Assembly (NCBI GenBank): GCA_003542325.1 | Contig: DPKV01000112.1 | Coordinates: 22,499-40,117 of the forward strand | Reading direction: 5' to 3' | Length of the DNA stretch: 17,619 nucleotides | DNA from: Anaerolineaceae bacterium | GTDB lineage: Bacteria > Chloroflexota > Anaerolineae > Anaerolineales > Anaerolineaceae | In this document: in pieces, positions 1 through 6,545 of the stretch | Position numbering within the stretch: the stretch's first letter is position 1 | How the letters are laid out: each line of letters starts with the position of its first letter | The notes under the pieces: model-generated | What the model was told of the DNA's origin: nothing | Databases searched by the model: none | The model's input: only the letters and a program-made list of their open reading frames with translations | Translations under genes and position numbers: made by a program

Positions 1-770
1 ACGGGTTGCAAAATAAGCAGAGCGCTCACGATGGATGCGGGGATCTCACCTAAAGCATAGTTGATACAGTAATACCCACCGAACTGTGAAATGACGCCGG
101 CCAGGAGAAACAGCAGATATGTTTTCCCTGTATAGCCAAAAATGGTTCCGCTTGTGCTGCTGATAATAAAAAATAATATTGCCATTGCTGACATGGAGGA
201 GATCAACAGATAACTCAACACTGAAAAGTGCTTCCTGCTCCGCTGAGAAAAAATGAAATAACCGGCATAGAACACACTGGAGAGAATTGCAAATCCCTCA
301 CCGCGAATGGAAAAGGTGGCTAAATCGGAGAAATTTACACCCGAGATAATCCACGCGCCAAAAAGTACTAAAGCCATCCCGGCCCAAAAATAACCTTTAT
401 ATTTCTCCCTGAGGACAAATATGGCAACCAACCCCACCCACAAGGGTGCGATATAGTTCAACAGGGTTGCATTCGCCACGTAGGTTGTTTCAATGGAAGT
501 GCTCCATAGCGAATGATCGATACCAGAAAATATCCCTCCCAAAATGGGAAGCAACCAAAGTTTTTTAGGCAATTTTTTCCCGGCAACCGGTTTCTTCCCG
601 ATTAAAAAGATCAGCCCGGTGATCATAACCACAGTGGTCATCCTGTAGAAACTGGTCACCACACCCGGCGCATCAGCCCAACGCACGAATAATGGAGAAA
701 TGGATAGGAAAATAATGCCAAAAACAAGGGACAGGTAGGATAATGCCGTGCTTTTCTTCATGGTTGTCAT
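1..770 (-). CDS. EamA-family (DMT superfamily) transporter, 3' end outside window
   Basis: A leftward open frame from ATG at 770 runs uninterrupted to position 1, giving about 256 residues, and continues beyond the window. The product is strongly hydrophobic, with many regularly spaced membrane helices. Its first half contains the typical EamA features: an early segment reading LFVRWAD, then TTYVANATLLNYIAPLWV just before a mid-protein helix, and a second repeat starting near FAILSSVFYAGYFIFSQ. This two-repeat layout fits drug/metabolite exporters of the inner membrane; the substrate cannot be told. A second in-frame ATG lies at 761. The one at 770 is preferred because a GATGAGG stretch about 13 bases upstream is the only ribosome-site-like sequence. 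The gene stands alone, with decayed DNA upstream. The family call is confident; the substrate is unknown. Confidence 0.85.
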   Translation of the reverse strand, partial: MTTMKKSTALSYLSLVFGIIFLSISPLFVRWADAPGVVTSFYRMTTVVMITGLIFLIGKKPVAGKKLPKKLWLLPILGGIFSGIDHSLWSTSIETTYVANATLLNYIAPLWVGLVAIFVLREKYKGYFWAGMALVLFGAWIISGVNFSDLATFSIRGEGFAILSSVFYAGYFIFSQRSRKHFSVLSYLLISSMSAMAILFFIISSTSGTIFGYTGKTYLLFLLAGVISQFGGYYCINYALGEIPASIVSALLILQP

Positions 771-867
771 CAAGTAGAAGAACCTCATCAGGAAAATAAT
801 TACATCTTAATCTGCACGCGAATTGGTTAAATATACCCCTAATGAGAAGGGACATACGGATGGCTAA

Positions 868-925
868 TGGTGAGAGGTGGATTTAAGCCGCCAACCAATG
901 GCTTATGAAACCATTAGTCTAAAAG
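868..925 (-). pseudogene. Degenerate partial copy of the tRNA(CAU) gene
   Basis: This stretch aligns without gaps to the 3' two thirds of the intact tRNA at 1857-1928. Bases 888-908 are identical to 1877-1897, a 21-base match covering half of the T arm, the variable loop, the anticodon stem and the anticodon. The acceptor end and D-arm side carry several substitutions, and the 5' acceptor strand is not recognisable, so it cannot fold into a tRNA. Matching bases continue just past the tRNA 3' end (AATGG at both places). It is best read as a relic of duplication or of integration at the tRNA 3' end. Confidence 0.75.
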
Positions 926-1002
926 TTGAAAATCATTCGTACAAAGCTTGTGTAAACGATTTTTGTTAATCTGACACTTCTAATACAGTAAACAACCTAG
1001 GA
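926..1002. other. Spacer between tRNA relic and IS remnant
   Basis: I see no gene here. It is AT-rich DNA between the tRNA relic and the IS481 remnant and may contain the left end of the insertion sequence. I could not recognise a convincing terminal inverted repeat. Confidence 0.4.
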
Positions 1003-1595
1003 ATGAAAGTAGAAAAAAGATAAAAAGTCATCAAGAACAAAGTTGGGTTGCTGCGTCTGGCATAAGAGCTGGACAATGTAAGCAAAGCCTGTGAAGTGAT
1101 GGGGTAACCCCGGGAAAGTCTCTCGTATCTACCAACAGACTTTCACCAATTCCCTCAGCCGGGCAACTTTTGCCAGGCTTTATTCGGCTCATAATAGTCT
1201 CATCGCCGCTGATATTTTCAATGATCGGGTCTCCCGTGGTTTGAGAATAATGAGATGACCTTATTACGGGTTTTGACCGATCATGGTAGAAAGCACTGTG
1301 TGAAATATAGACCCATGATTACCAGCTGTAATAGGCTATATATAAACCACACGCGCAGAAAGCCCGTTCTCCTCAAACGAATGGCATCGATGAGCGGCTG
1401 CATAAAACGATCAAGCTGGAATTTTTTAAGATTGTTTTCCGCAAGAAAATCAACACCTCTCTGGTGGAACTACAGCAGGATTTGGATCAATACATGATAT
1501 ATTACAATTGTAAGCGTCCTCACAGCAGTCGACATTACGATGGCAGGACGTCAGCCTAAACGTTTGAAGAGAACAAAGTTTTGGCGAAAGAATAA
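1003..1595 (+). pseudogene. Decayed IS481-family transposase
   Basis: Fragments of one DDE transposase appear in order but in different frames. From ATG 1003 comes KNKVGLLRLA then ELDNVSKACEVMG, the helix-turn-helix end of IS481-type proteins, with in-frame stops at 1021 and 1063. A different frame near 1130-1250 gives IYQQTF and then ATFARLYSAHNSLIAADIFN, part of the catalytic core. Another frame near 1255 gives LRVLTDHGRKHC, the second Asp region. From 1368 the frame reads SPQTNGIDERLHKTIKLEFF and continues to RPHSSRHYDGRTSA before a stop at 1557, with further family-like sequence up to 1595. The stretch between the helix-turn-helix and the core is mostly deleted. With at least three frameshifts and several stops it cannot make active transposase. 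The family assignment rests on remembered IS481 motifs. Confidence 0.8.
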
Positions 1596-1707
1596 CAATT
1601 GGATTAGCTTGATTCACTGGAGGTAAGCGCATAAAACGACAGCCTGTTTTCCCTGACAGATCCTGTCTGGAGATTATGCGTCAAATTAAGTATGAATTAC
1701 TGCAATT
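1596..1707. other. Non-coding tail after IS remnant
   Basis: No gene is seen. It contains a small inverted repeat, CTGACAG near 1655 against CTGTCTG near 1668, which may be part of an IS end; this is not certain. Confidence 0.3.
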
Positions 1708-1729
1708 AAAAAGCAAGCATCCGGCTTGC
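1708..1729 (-). terminator. Probable terminator of the tRNA transcript
   Basis: On the minus strand GCAAGC (1729-1724) pairs with GCTTGC (1718-1713) around a five-base loop and is followed by a run of five T (1712-1708). It lies downstream of the leftward tRNA at 1857-1928 with no other gene between, so it most likely ends that transcript. Confidence 0.6.
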
Positions 1730-1856
1730 AGGCTGGATAGCTTGTTCGAAACGCCATTTGGCGTAAGGAAACTTTTTCAGGACGGCACCTTAACAACCAA
1801 ATAGCGTTCGAGGTTAGAAGTTTGGGCTTCAAGACCTCTGCTCTATTATGAACAAA

Positions 1857-1928
1857 TGGCGAGGGGCGGATTTGAACCGCCAACCAATGGCTTATGAGTC
1901 CACTGCTCTACCATTGAGCTACCTCGCC
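1857..1928 (-). tRNA. tRNA with CAU anticodon (elongator Met, possibly Ile2)
   Basis: The minus strand folds as a full cloverleaf: a 7-bp acceptor stem GGCGAGG/CCTCGCC, a D arm closed by GCTC/GAGC, a 7-base anticodon loop CTCATAA with anticodon CAT (plus-strand 1894-1896), and a T arm GGCGG/CCGCC with loop TTCAAAT. The discriminator base is A and CCA is not encoded. Position 1 is G paired with C72, so it is not a standard bacterial initiator, which has an unpaired first position. CAU could also be an isoleucine tRNA modified by TilS; sequence alone does not settle this. The lowest pair of the anticodon stem (31-39) is an A-G mismatch and 27-43 is G-T. Confidence 0.9.
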
Positions 1929-1952
1929 TGGACACGTTTTGCCGTGACCGAT

Positions 1953-1981
1953 ATGTTACTATGGGTTCTTTGAATTGTCAA
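1953..1981 (-). promoter_or_regulatory. Sigma-70-type promoter of the tRNA gene
   Basis: On the minus strand there is a perfect TTGACA (1981-1976), a 17-base spacer and TAACAT (1958-1953). Transcription would start near 1946, about 18 bases before the mature tRNA 5' end. It abuts the stop codon of the membrane-protein gene that ends at 1991. Confidence 0.7.
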
Positions 1982-1990
1982 CAAAATATT

Positions 1991-2737
1991 CTATATTCGA
2001 CGTCCCTGGCGACCTGAAGCATTCAACGTCCGAAATGAGGTCTCTTCCTGGATGGGAATATAGGTAGCTTCAGGCCTTTTCTCTTGTCGAGTGTTTGAGC
2101 TATTTGCAGACGCTGAGGATCGAAAACCACTCGGAACAGATTTCAGACCACTTCCTGCATGGACAGCCTTGCTCTGGGCCTGGCGAAATTCCCGGCGAGA
2201 CAACCCTGCAGGACCTGCTTCCCCGGTTTCTTTCAATTGACGGTCTTCATTCTTTGACAGCGACCCGATCAGTAATATCCGAATCACCCAAACCACTAAG
2301 GCAATAAAGATCGGAACAGCCTTGCCTACGAAAGATGCATCCACAATCGCTGCACTCAGGACTGAATGGTTCTCCATCGCCATAACAACACCCCACCAGG
2401 TGAGGATCGCATTCATTGTCGCCGCCAGGATCCATGCGCCAAACATGTACCAGCTTGAACTTGATTCTCTCTTACCTGTCTGTGGAGCGAAGAGTTTAGC
2501 GATTCCAGTGAAATCAATGGCACAGAAGGCAATGGAAAGTAAAGTTGACCATTGAAAACCGAATATTTTTAGCGACCCTAACAGGTCTGTCAGGGCATAT
2601 TCTGTTGTCCCAAAATTAAAGGCCTCAAAAGCAATCAGCGCCATTACAGTGACAACAATATATAACAACCCTTTTTGGGATTTCAAAGAAGTGAATGACC
2701 TAGAAAAAGACTGTTTTACGGATTGACTGACATTCAT
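1991..2737 (-). CDS. Uncharacterised membrane protein with four predicted helices
   Basis: The 248-residue product is not recognised as a named family. Residues about 24-45, 58-80, 93-120 and 135-160 are hydrophobic and would give four membrane helices. The N-terminal 22 residues are polar with spaced Ser and Lys. The C-terminal tail from about 165 is hydrophilic, rich in Ser, Arg, Gln and Ala, and probably disordered on the cytoplasmic side. ATG 2737 is well supported by GGAGGT (2747-2742) five bases upstream. The gene has its own near-consensus promoter with a GAAC-N4-GTTC palindrome between its -35 and -10 elements, so it is probably repressor-controlled. No enzymatic motif is seen. The gene appears real; its function is unknown. 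Confidence 0.8.
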   Translation of the reverse strand: MNVSQSVKQSFSRSFTSLKSQKGLLYIVVTVMALIAFEAFNFGTTEYALTDLLGSLKIFGFQWSTLLSIAFCAIDFTGIAKLFAPQTGKRESSSSWYMFGAWILAATMNAILTWWGVVMAMENHSVLSAAIVDASFVGKAVPIFIALVVWVIRILLIGSLSKNEDRQLKETGEAGPAGLSRREFRQAQSKAVHAGSGLKSVPSGFRSSASANSSNTRQEKRPEATYIPIQEETSFRTLNASGRQGRRI

Positions 2738-2772
2738 TGGAACCTCCAGATCGCAGGATGATTGATAAGCAT

Positions 2773-2801
2773 ATCATAGAACATTTGTTCTATATTGTCA
2801 A
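2773..2801 (-). promoter_or_regulatory. Near-consensus sigma-70 promoter of the membrane-protein gene
   Basis: On the minus strand TTGACA (2801-2796) is followed by exactly 17 bases and TATGAT (2778-2773). This drives the gene starting at 2737, leaving a leader of roughly 30 bases that includes the GGAGGT ribosome-binding site. Confidence 0.8.
2776..2793. promoter_or_regulatory. LexA-like palindromic operator inside the promoter
   Basis: The 18-base sequence ATAGAACATTTGTTCTAT is an imperfect palindrome (8 of 9 positions pair). Its core GAAC-N4-GTTC is the form bound by LexA in Bacillus and Actinobacteria. It fills most of the -35/-10 spacer, so a bound protein would block RNA polymerase. 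That a LexA-type repressor binds it in this organism is inferred; another dimeric repressor could use it. Confidence 0.55.
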
Positions 2802-2816
2802 GTCTTTAACTAAATA

Positions 2817-2876
2817 GGGAGCACCTGTCCAAACAGATGCTCCCAAAACAGGCCTTTTTTCATTTTAATGGCCTGT
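2817..2876 (-). terminator. Double hairpin terminator after the lipoprotein gene
   Basis: Leftward transcripts from the lipoprotein gene ending at 2903 first meet ACAGGCC/GGCCTGT (2876-2870 with 2854-2848) followed by TTTT. A second hairpin then pairs GGGAGCA with TGCTCCC (2844-2838 with 2823-2817), with an inner CTGT/ACAG. The first has the usual U-tract; the second may back it up. Confidence 0.6.
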
Positions 2877-2902
2877 CCTAACTGATGTATCAGGAGGATA
2901 AA

Positions 2903-3751
2903 TTAATATTTTTCACAAGGCGAAGGCTCTCCTGCGCCACTACGACTCCCACACCAACCAAAAACTTCCATGCCATTAAATCCGTTGCCTTGAAATTGGT
3001 TCGCTCCCAGAGCGTAGAATTTAAATGTTCCGTCCGCACTTGAACTAATCCATGTGCCGGTTACAGAGAGAAAATCTTCACTAATGGTCCCCGTCAAATT
3101 AACATAACTGCCGCCCCCAAGATCGATCAAACCGGTAAATTCGTTCCCATCAACAGAGAATGAAATAGGATAAGAAACTGAAGGTGGATTTGCAGGATCC
3201 AGAGTGTAGGTTGTCCAGTTGCCAGCCCAATAGAAAACCGGAGTGGGAGTTGGCGGCGGTGTATATTGCGCCAATCCAGCAGTCGGCCCGGTTACCATTG
3301 CATAGTTTCCCCAAAGCCAACAGTTGCCCGCCCGGTCGGGGTTTTTTATCACCCAGTATTGACCATCCACTGACCGGCCAACAACTTCTGCATTTTCTCC
3401 AACCAACAACGCGCCAATCCAGTCATAAATCTTCCCAGGACCACTTCGACAGTTGGTGTCAACGCTAACGCTGACAATCGGTTTTTCCTGGGTTGGCGTA
3501 AGTGTTATTGTCGCGGTGGCCGTATCACTCGACTGGAGTGTTTGTGTGGCTGTCGCAGTCGCTGCATCCGGGACGACTTCCTCTGTGTCTGCCTGGCCAT
3601 CGGAATTGGCGTTTTGGGTTTGCTGAACAGAAGTGGCGACTCTATCCTCCACACTAATGCCATTGCTGATCGAAGGCAAATTACAGGCAGAAAGCAAACC
3701 TATAGCAATAATGCCAATAAGAACCAGACTTATCCATTTCCATTTCTTCAT
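2903..3751 (-). CDS. SH3b-domain lipoprotein with C-terminal beta-rich domain
   Basis: The 282-residue product starts with a short basic segment, a hydrophobic stretch and the lipobox LSAC, so Cys23 should be lipidated and the protein anchored outside the cytoplasmic membrane. Residues 30-90 are a Thr/Ala/Ser-rich spacer. Residues about 93-155 form a bacterial SH3-like domain, with NCRSGPGKIYDWIGAL followed by a later GQYWVI and NCWLWG. A Pro/Thr linker (PPPTPTP, about 165-171) leads to a unique domain (173-282) rich in Gly, aromatic and beta-prone residues that ends with a Cys pair. SH3b domains usually bind cell-envelope components; the partner here is unknown. The ATG at 3751 follows AAGGAG at 8-base spacing. 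The gene stands alone, with a hairpin terminator downstream. Confidence 0.85.
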   Translation of the reverse strand: MKKWKWISLVLIGIIAIGLLSACNLPSISNGISVEDRVATSVQQTQNANSDGQADTEEVVPDAATATATQTLQSSDTATATITLTPTQEKPIVSVSVDTNCRSGPGKIYDWIGALLVGENAEVVGRSVDGQYWVIKNPDRAGNCWLWGNYAMVTGPTAGLAQYTPPPTPTPVFYWAGNWTTYTLDPANPPSVSYPISFSVDGNEFTGLIDLGGGSYVNLTGTISEDFLSVTGTWISSSADGTFKFYALGANQFQGNGFNGMEVFGWCGSRSGAGEPSPCEKY

Positions 3752-3984
3752 GAGGATTACTCCTTTCCGAACTGCTATTTAACCCCTGTGAAAACAATTG
3801 GAAAAAGAAATCGAAAATCCAAGCCACCAAAACGCTTAATGATGGCAATGACAGACATAAACCAAATGATTTGGAGAATAAGCATTTATTTTCCTTATCA
3901 ATCAAATTATACAAACCTGGAATCTGAAAATCAAATGGGAGACACCATGCTCCGATTGCCCACCTTGATCACTCCAGAGAAAAA
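3752..3984. other. Intergenic region upstream of the lipoprotein gene
   Basis: No gene is seen. It must hold the lipoprotein promoter, but no element close to consensus stands out. It contains a perfect short palindrome, CCAAATCATTTGG on the minus strand near 3865-3877, and a weak GGAG/CTCC hairpin near 3937-3953 that could help end the yhhN transcript. Confidence 0.35.
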
Positions 3985-4728
3985 TTATGTTGAAATTTTG
4001 GCCAGTAGTCCAATCAGATATAAAATACCTACAGCGAGGTTAAACTGACCCAAATGATAAGTGACAATAACCCATAAGCGTCCATTGCGGATCTTCTTGA
4101 TAAACCGGTCATATGCCAGGAGGTTATCCGAGATAAAAAACAGAGTTGCGCCAACCGGCAGGGAGAGTTGAACAAACGAAAATTCCGGTAAAACCGCTAA
4201 ACAAAACACTGAAAACACAACGATAAACGAAAGGACTCCCCCGTAGGAAACGACAGAAGCCCAAAATGGAAAATCAGATCTGCTTTTATAAATATATGGC
4301 GAAAAGATACGAGTGAACACAAACAGATAGCTGACCCAGAGGACGATTCCGATCAGGGCCGCACCCCAGGGGAAGCTACCCAGCAGTCCATCTTTTCTGC
4401 CGGCGAAAAGTAAAGCCGATAATAATCCAAGATAAAATAAGTGCCCAACCATAAAAGCGCCTAATCCCCACACAAACCATTTTCCAGGGAAAAGGAGAAA
4501 AATATCGCCCAAAAGTCCAAAGATCTGGGCTGCCAATAAAACGGTGATAAAATAATCCATCTCAAAATGAACAGCGAAGAGGGTCCACACGATCACAAGG
4601 ATCATCGCCAATGCTTTAGTCAAGGGTCTTATCCTCTTCCACTCAAACAACACAGAGACCCAGTGAAAAAGAAAACCACAAAAAACTGTCAGGGTCATCC
4701 AAAGAGGCGGATTCAGTGTTTCAATCAT
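3985..4728 (-). CDS. YhhN/TMEM86-family membrane protein (lysoplasmalogenase-like)
   Basis: The 247-residue product is hydrophobic almost throughout, with about eight membrane helices. It contains the family's signature region GLLGDIFLLFPGKWFVWGLG followed by AFMVGHLFYLG, with the conserved acidic, His and Tyr residues of the YhhN family, and later ISDNLLAYDRF. Family members include lysoplasmalogenases, which cleave the vinyl-ether bond of lysoplasmalogens; whether this bacterial protein does so is not shown. The start codon overlaps the end of era by eight bases in another frame, so translation is probably coupled; no separate ribosome-binding site is obvious. It is the last gene of the ogt-era-yhhN cluster. 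Confidence 0.8.
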   Translation of the reverse strand: MIETLNPPLWMTLTVFCGFLFHWVSVLFEWKRIRPLTKALAMILVIVWTLFAVHFEMDYFITVLLAAQIFGLLGDIFLLFPGKWFVWGLGAFMVGHLFYLGLLSALLFAGRKDGLLGSFPWGAALIGIVLWVSYLFVFTRIFSPYIYKSRSDFPFWASVVSYGGVLSFIVVFSVFCLAVLPEFSFVQLSLPVGATLFFISDNLLAYDRFIKKIRNGRLWVIVTYHLGQFNLAVGILYLIGLLAKIST

Positions 4729-5644
4729 GGCTCAAACCATATCGCCGCAGAAAATCAGGATTATTCCGCCAATTATTTTCAACCTTAACTTTTAATTCAA
4801 GAAAAACTTTTTCCCCGGACATTTCCTCAATCTCCTGACGGGCCAGTGTACTGATCCTTTTAATCATACTGCCACCCTTACCAATCACAATTCCTTTATG
4901 GGATTCCCGCTCAACAAAGATCGTTGCATGAATGTAGCGGAGCCCTTCTTCTCTTGTTTTATACTCATTGACACGAACCAGGATTCCATAAGGAACCTCT
5001 TCTTCCAAGAAGGTCAGCGCTGCGGCGCGAATCAGATCTTCAGCAATCTCCCGTTCATAGGTTGCTGTGATCTGGCCTTTGGGGAAAAATTGCGGCCCCT
5101 CTGGCAAAAGTTCAACGATTCGATCCAACAGCTTATCCCGGCCGGCCACAGTGATTGCAGAGATTTCCACCTCATCCACAAAGTCCACCAAGCCTTGATA
5201 CTTGATTTTTCGGTTTGCAAACGTCTCCGGTACAATCTGATCAATTTTATTAATGACTAAAAGTGTAGGCGTTCCCCCTGCTCTTTCTTTAATCATCTCT
5301 GCCAGTAACCGGTCTTCTCGATCCGGATCCTGACTTGCATCAACAATGAACAAAAGTAAGTCGGCATCCGTCAAACCGAACTCGGCTTCTTCGTTAATGA
5401 ATTGACTGAGCCGATAATCTCCAGCGTGGATTCCAGGGGTATCCACAAAAATGATTTGCGCCTGTTCGAGTGTTAAAATCCCCAATTGGCGGCGGCGTGT
5501 CGTTTGTGGTTTACTGGATACCGCTGCCACCTTTTGTCCCAGGTAGTTGTTCAATAATGTGGACTTGCCTACATTTGGCTTCCCCACCAATGCAACATAA
5601 CCGGATTTAAACCCCTTGGTTTCCAGATCTGAAGGTTCCGTCAT
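4721..5644 (-). CDS. era: GTPase Era
   Basis: The 307-residue product is full length for Era, the essential GTPase that binds 16S rRNA and assists 30S subunit maturation. Visible motifs are G1 GKPNVGKS (21-28), the G2 region PQTTRRR (46-52), G3 DTPG (68-71) and G4 NKID (132-135). The C-terminal KH RNA-binding domain contains HKGIVIGKGGSMIKRI and ends with the usual ENNWRNNP segment. ATG 5644 lies about ten bases after AAGGAA. It follows ogt by 14 bases and overlaps yhhN, so the three are probably co-transcribed from upstream of ogt. All key residues are present. Confidence 0.97.
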   Translation of the reverse strand: MTEPSDLETKGFKSGYVALVGKPNVGKSTLLNNYLGQKVAAVSSKPQTTRRRQLGILTLEQAQIIFVDTPGIHAGDYRLSQFINEEAEFGLTDADLLLFIVDASQDPDREDRLLAEMIKERAGGTPTLLVINKIDQIVPETFANRKIKYQGLVDFVDEVEISAITVAGRDKLLDRIVELLPEGPQFFPKGQITATYEREIAEDLIRAAALTFLEEEVPYGILVRVNEYKTREEGLRYIHATIFVERESHKGIVIGKGGSMIKRISTLARQEIEEMSGEKVFLELKVKVENNWRNNPDFLRRYGLSHD

Positions 5645-5658
5645 TATTTTTTATTTCC

Positions 5659-6207
5659 TTAAAATAGACTTTTCTGGTTTTTCGGCAGGACTCTCTCACC
5701 ACTGATTTGATGCCCTTCAAGAGTTAATAGGAAAGATTTGGTTTCGATTCCGTTAGGAGCAGAATATCCTCTTAGATGCCACGATGAATCCACAACCCTG
5801 TGGCATGGGATGATGATTGGCATGGGGTTGTCACCAAGCGCTTTTCCAACGGCCCGCGCCGCCCCAGGTTTTCCCAATTGTCTGGCCAGCTCACCATAAG
5901 TCCGGATTTCTCCATACGGAATCTGGCTGGCAAGTTGAAGAACAGAAGTTTGAAACGGTGGCAAAACACCCCAGTCAACATTAATCGAGAATGTCTTTCG
6001 TATGCCAAAAAGGTATGCATTAATCTCTGAAAGTAAGGTTCCAATTGTTTCAAGTCCCAGGAGAGAAGGTTCCTCCACCGACTCTTCCCGCGCCTTTTTT
6101 AATGCCTTTATTGAAGTGAATGCAACCTGTTGAAGCCCCTGATCTCCCGCGACCAGGCTAATGAGACCTAAAGGACTTTCAGTAATTTCTCCATAGCATA
6201 GACCCAT
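5659..6207 (-). CDS. ogt: Methylated-DNA--protein-cysteine S-methyltransferase
   Basis: The 182-residue product is of normal length for single-domain Ogt/MGMT proteins, which take the alkyl group from O6-alkylguanine onto their own cysteine and are thereby inactivated. The active-site motif PCHRVV is present with Cys135, preceded by the family's YGEIRTYGELARQLGKPGAARAVG helix-turn-helix segment (98-121; YGE, the Arg-finger-containing ARAVG and GNP-like DNPMP are conserved). After the active site the usual GGYRWG is replaced by RGYSAPNG. ATG 6207 follows AAGGAG at normal spacing. It is first of a probable ogt-era-yhhN transcript. Symbol ogt is used for the protein family; there is no Ada regulatory domain. 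Confidence 0.93.
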   Translation of the reverse strand: MGLCYGEITESPLGLISLVAGDQGLQQVAFTSIKALKKAREESVEEPSLLGLETIGTLLSEINAYLFGIRKTFSINVDWGVLPPFQTSVLQLASQIPYGEIRTYGELARQLGKPGAARAVGKALGDNPMPIIIPCHRVVDSSWHLRGYSAPNGIETKSFLLTLEGHQISGERVLPKNQKSLF

Positions 6208-6237
6208 TCTGACAATTCTCCTTTTCTTGCATCATTA

Positions 6238-6266
6238 ATCTTACCCTAAGATAGGCAAATTTTCAG
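6238..6266 (-). promoter_or_regulatory. Possible promoter of ogt
   Basis: On the minus strand CTGAAA (6266-6261), 17 bases, then TAAGAT (6243-6238) gives a moderate match (4 of 6 in each element) about 30 bases upstream of the ogt start. No better candidate is seen nearby. Confidence 0.35.
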
Positions 6267-6303
6267 AGATTCTTTTGTGAAAAAACCCTTCGGGATTAAC
6301 CAT

Positions 6304-6332
6304 TAATCGTAGAGTAATCGTAGGGTAATCGT
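6304..6332. repeat. Three direct repeats of TAATCGT at 11-bp spacing
   Basis: TAATCGT occurs at 6304-6310, 6315-6321 and 6326-6332. The repeat unit is TAATCGTAGAG then TAATCGTAGGG then TAATCGTCAAG, so successive copies sit about one helical turn apart on the same DNA face. They lie about 100 bases upstream of ogt and about 210 bases upstream of the phosphoribosyltransferase gene. Such phasing is typical of response-regulator or other activator boxes; which gene they serve is unknown. Confidence 0.6.
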
Positions 6333-6400
6333 CAAGCATCGCCAATGCCTTTACTGTAATATAAAAGAAAGTAAGGGCGACTTCTCTTCTTCTCCTCCTT

Positions 6401-6437
6401 AAAAAATGAATGCCGGGGTCGGCGTCTCCGGCATTCA
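6401..6437 (-). terminator. Strong leftward hairpin terminator
   Basis: TGAATGCCGG (6407-6416) pairs perfectly with CCGGCATTCA (6428-6437) around an 11-base loop. Read leftward, the hairpin is followed by six T (6406-6401), the classical intrinsic terminator form. Read rightward there is no T-run. No leftward gene is visible to its right before 11923, so what it terminates is unclear; it may shield the ogt region from antisense transcription. Confidence 0.6.
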
Positions 6438-6503
6438 TCAATTTAAAGGATAAGAAATGAAATTTTTAAGGGGCGATACAGCTCAAAATTCTCTTCTATG
6501 CTT

Positions 6504-6509
6504 TATAAT
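6504..6509 (+). promoter_or_regulatory. -10 element of the phosphoribosyltransferase promoter
   Basis: A perfect TATAAT lies about 36 bases before the start codon. The -35 is weak. A second possibility is TTGACA at 6509-6514 with a poor -10 (TACTAG) 16 bases on. AGGAG at 6535-6539 is the ribosome-binding site, six bases before ATG 6546. Confidence 0.5.
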
Positions 6510-6545
6510 TGACACGTCTATACAACCTAATACTAGGAGTAAAAA

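Noticed and set aside
3542..4048. Rightward 168-codon open frame
   Set aside because: It is antisense to the lipoprotein signal region and the end of yhhN, with no ribosome-binding site and an irregular composition.
6386..6402. Leftward GGAGGAGAAGAAG ribosome-site-like tract
   Set aside because: No start codon follows at a useful distance; it is a simple purine tract after the terminator.
6241..6441. Leftward 66-codon open frame
   Set aside because: It starts inside the terminator hairpin, has no ribosome-binding site, and its sequence reflects the repeats and hairpin rather than a protein pattern.
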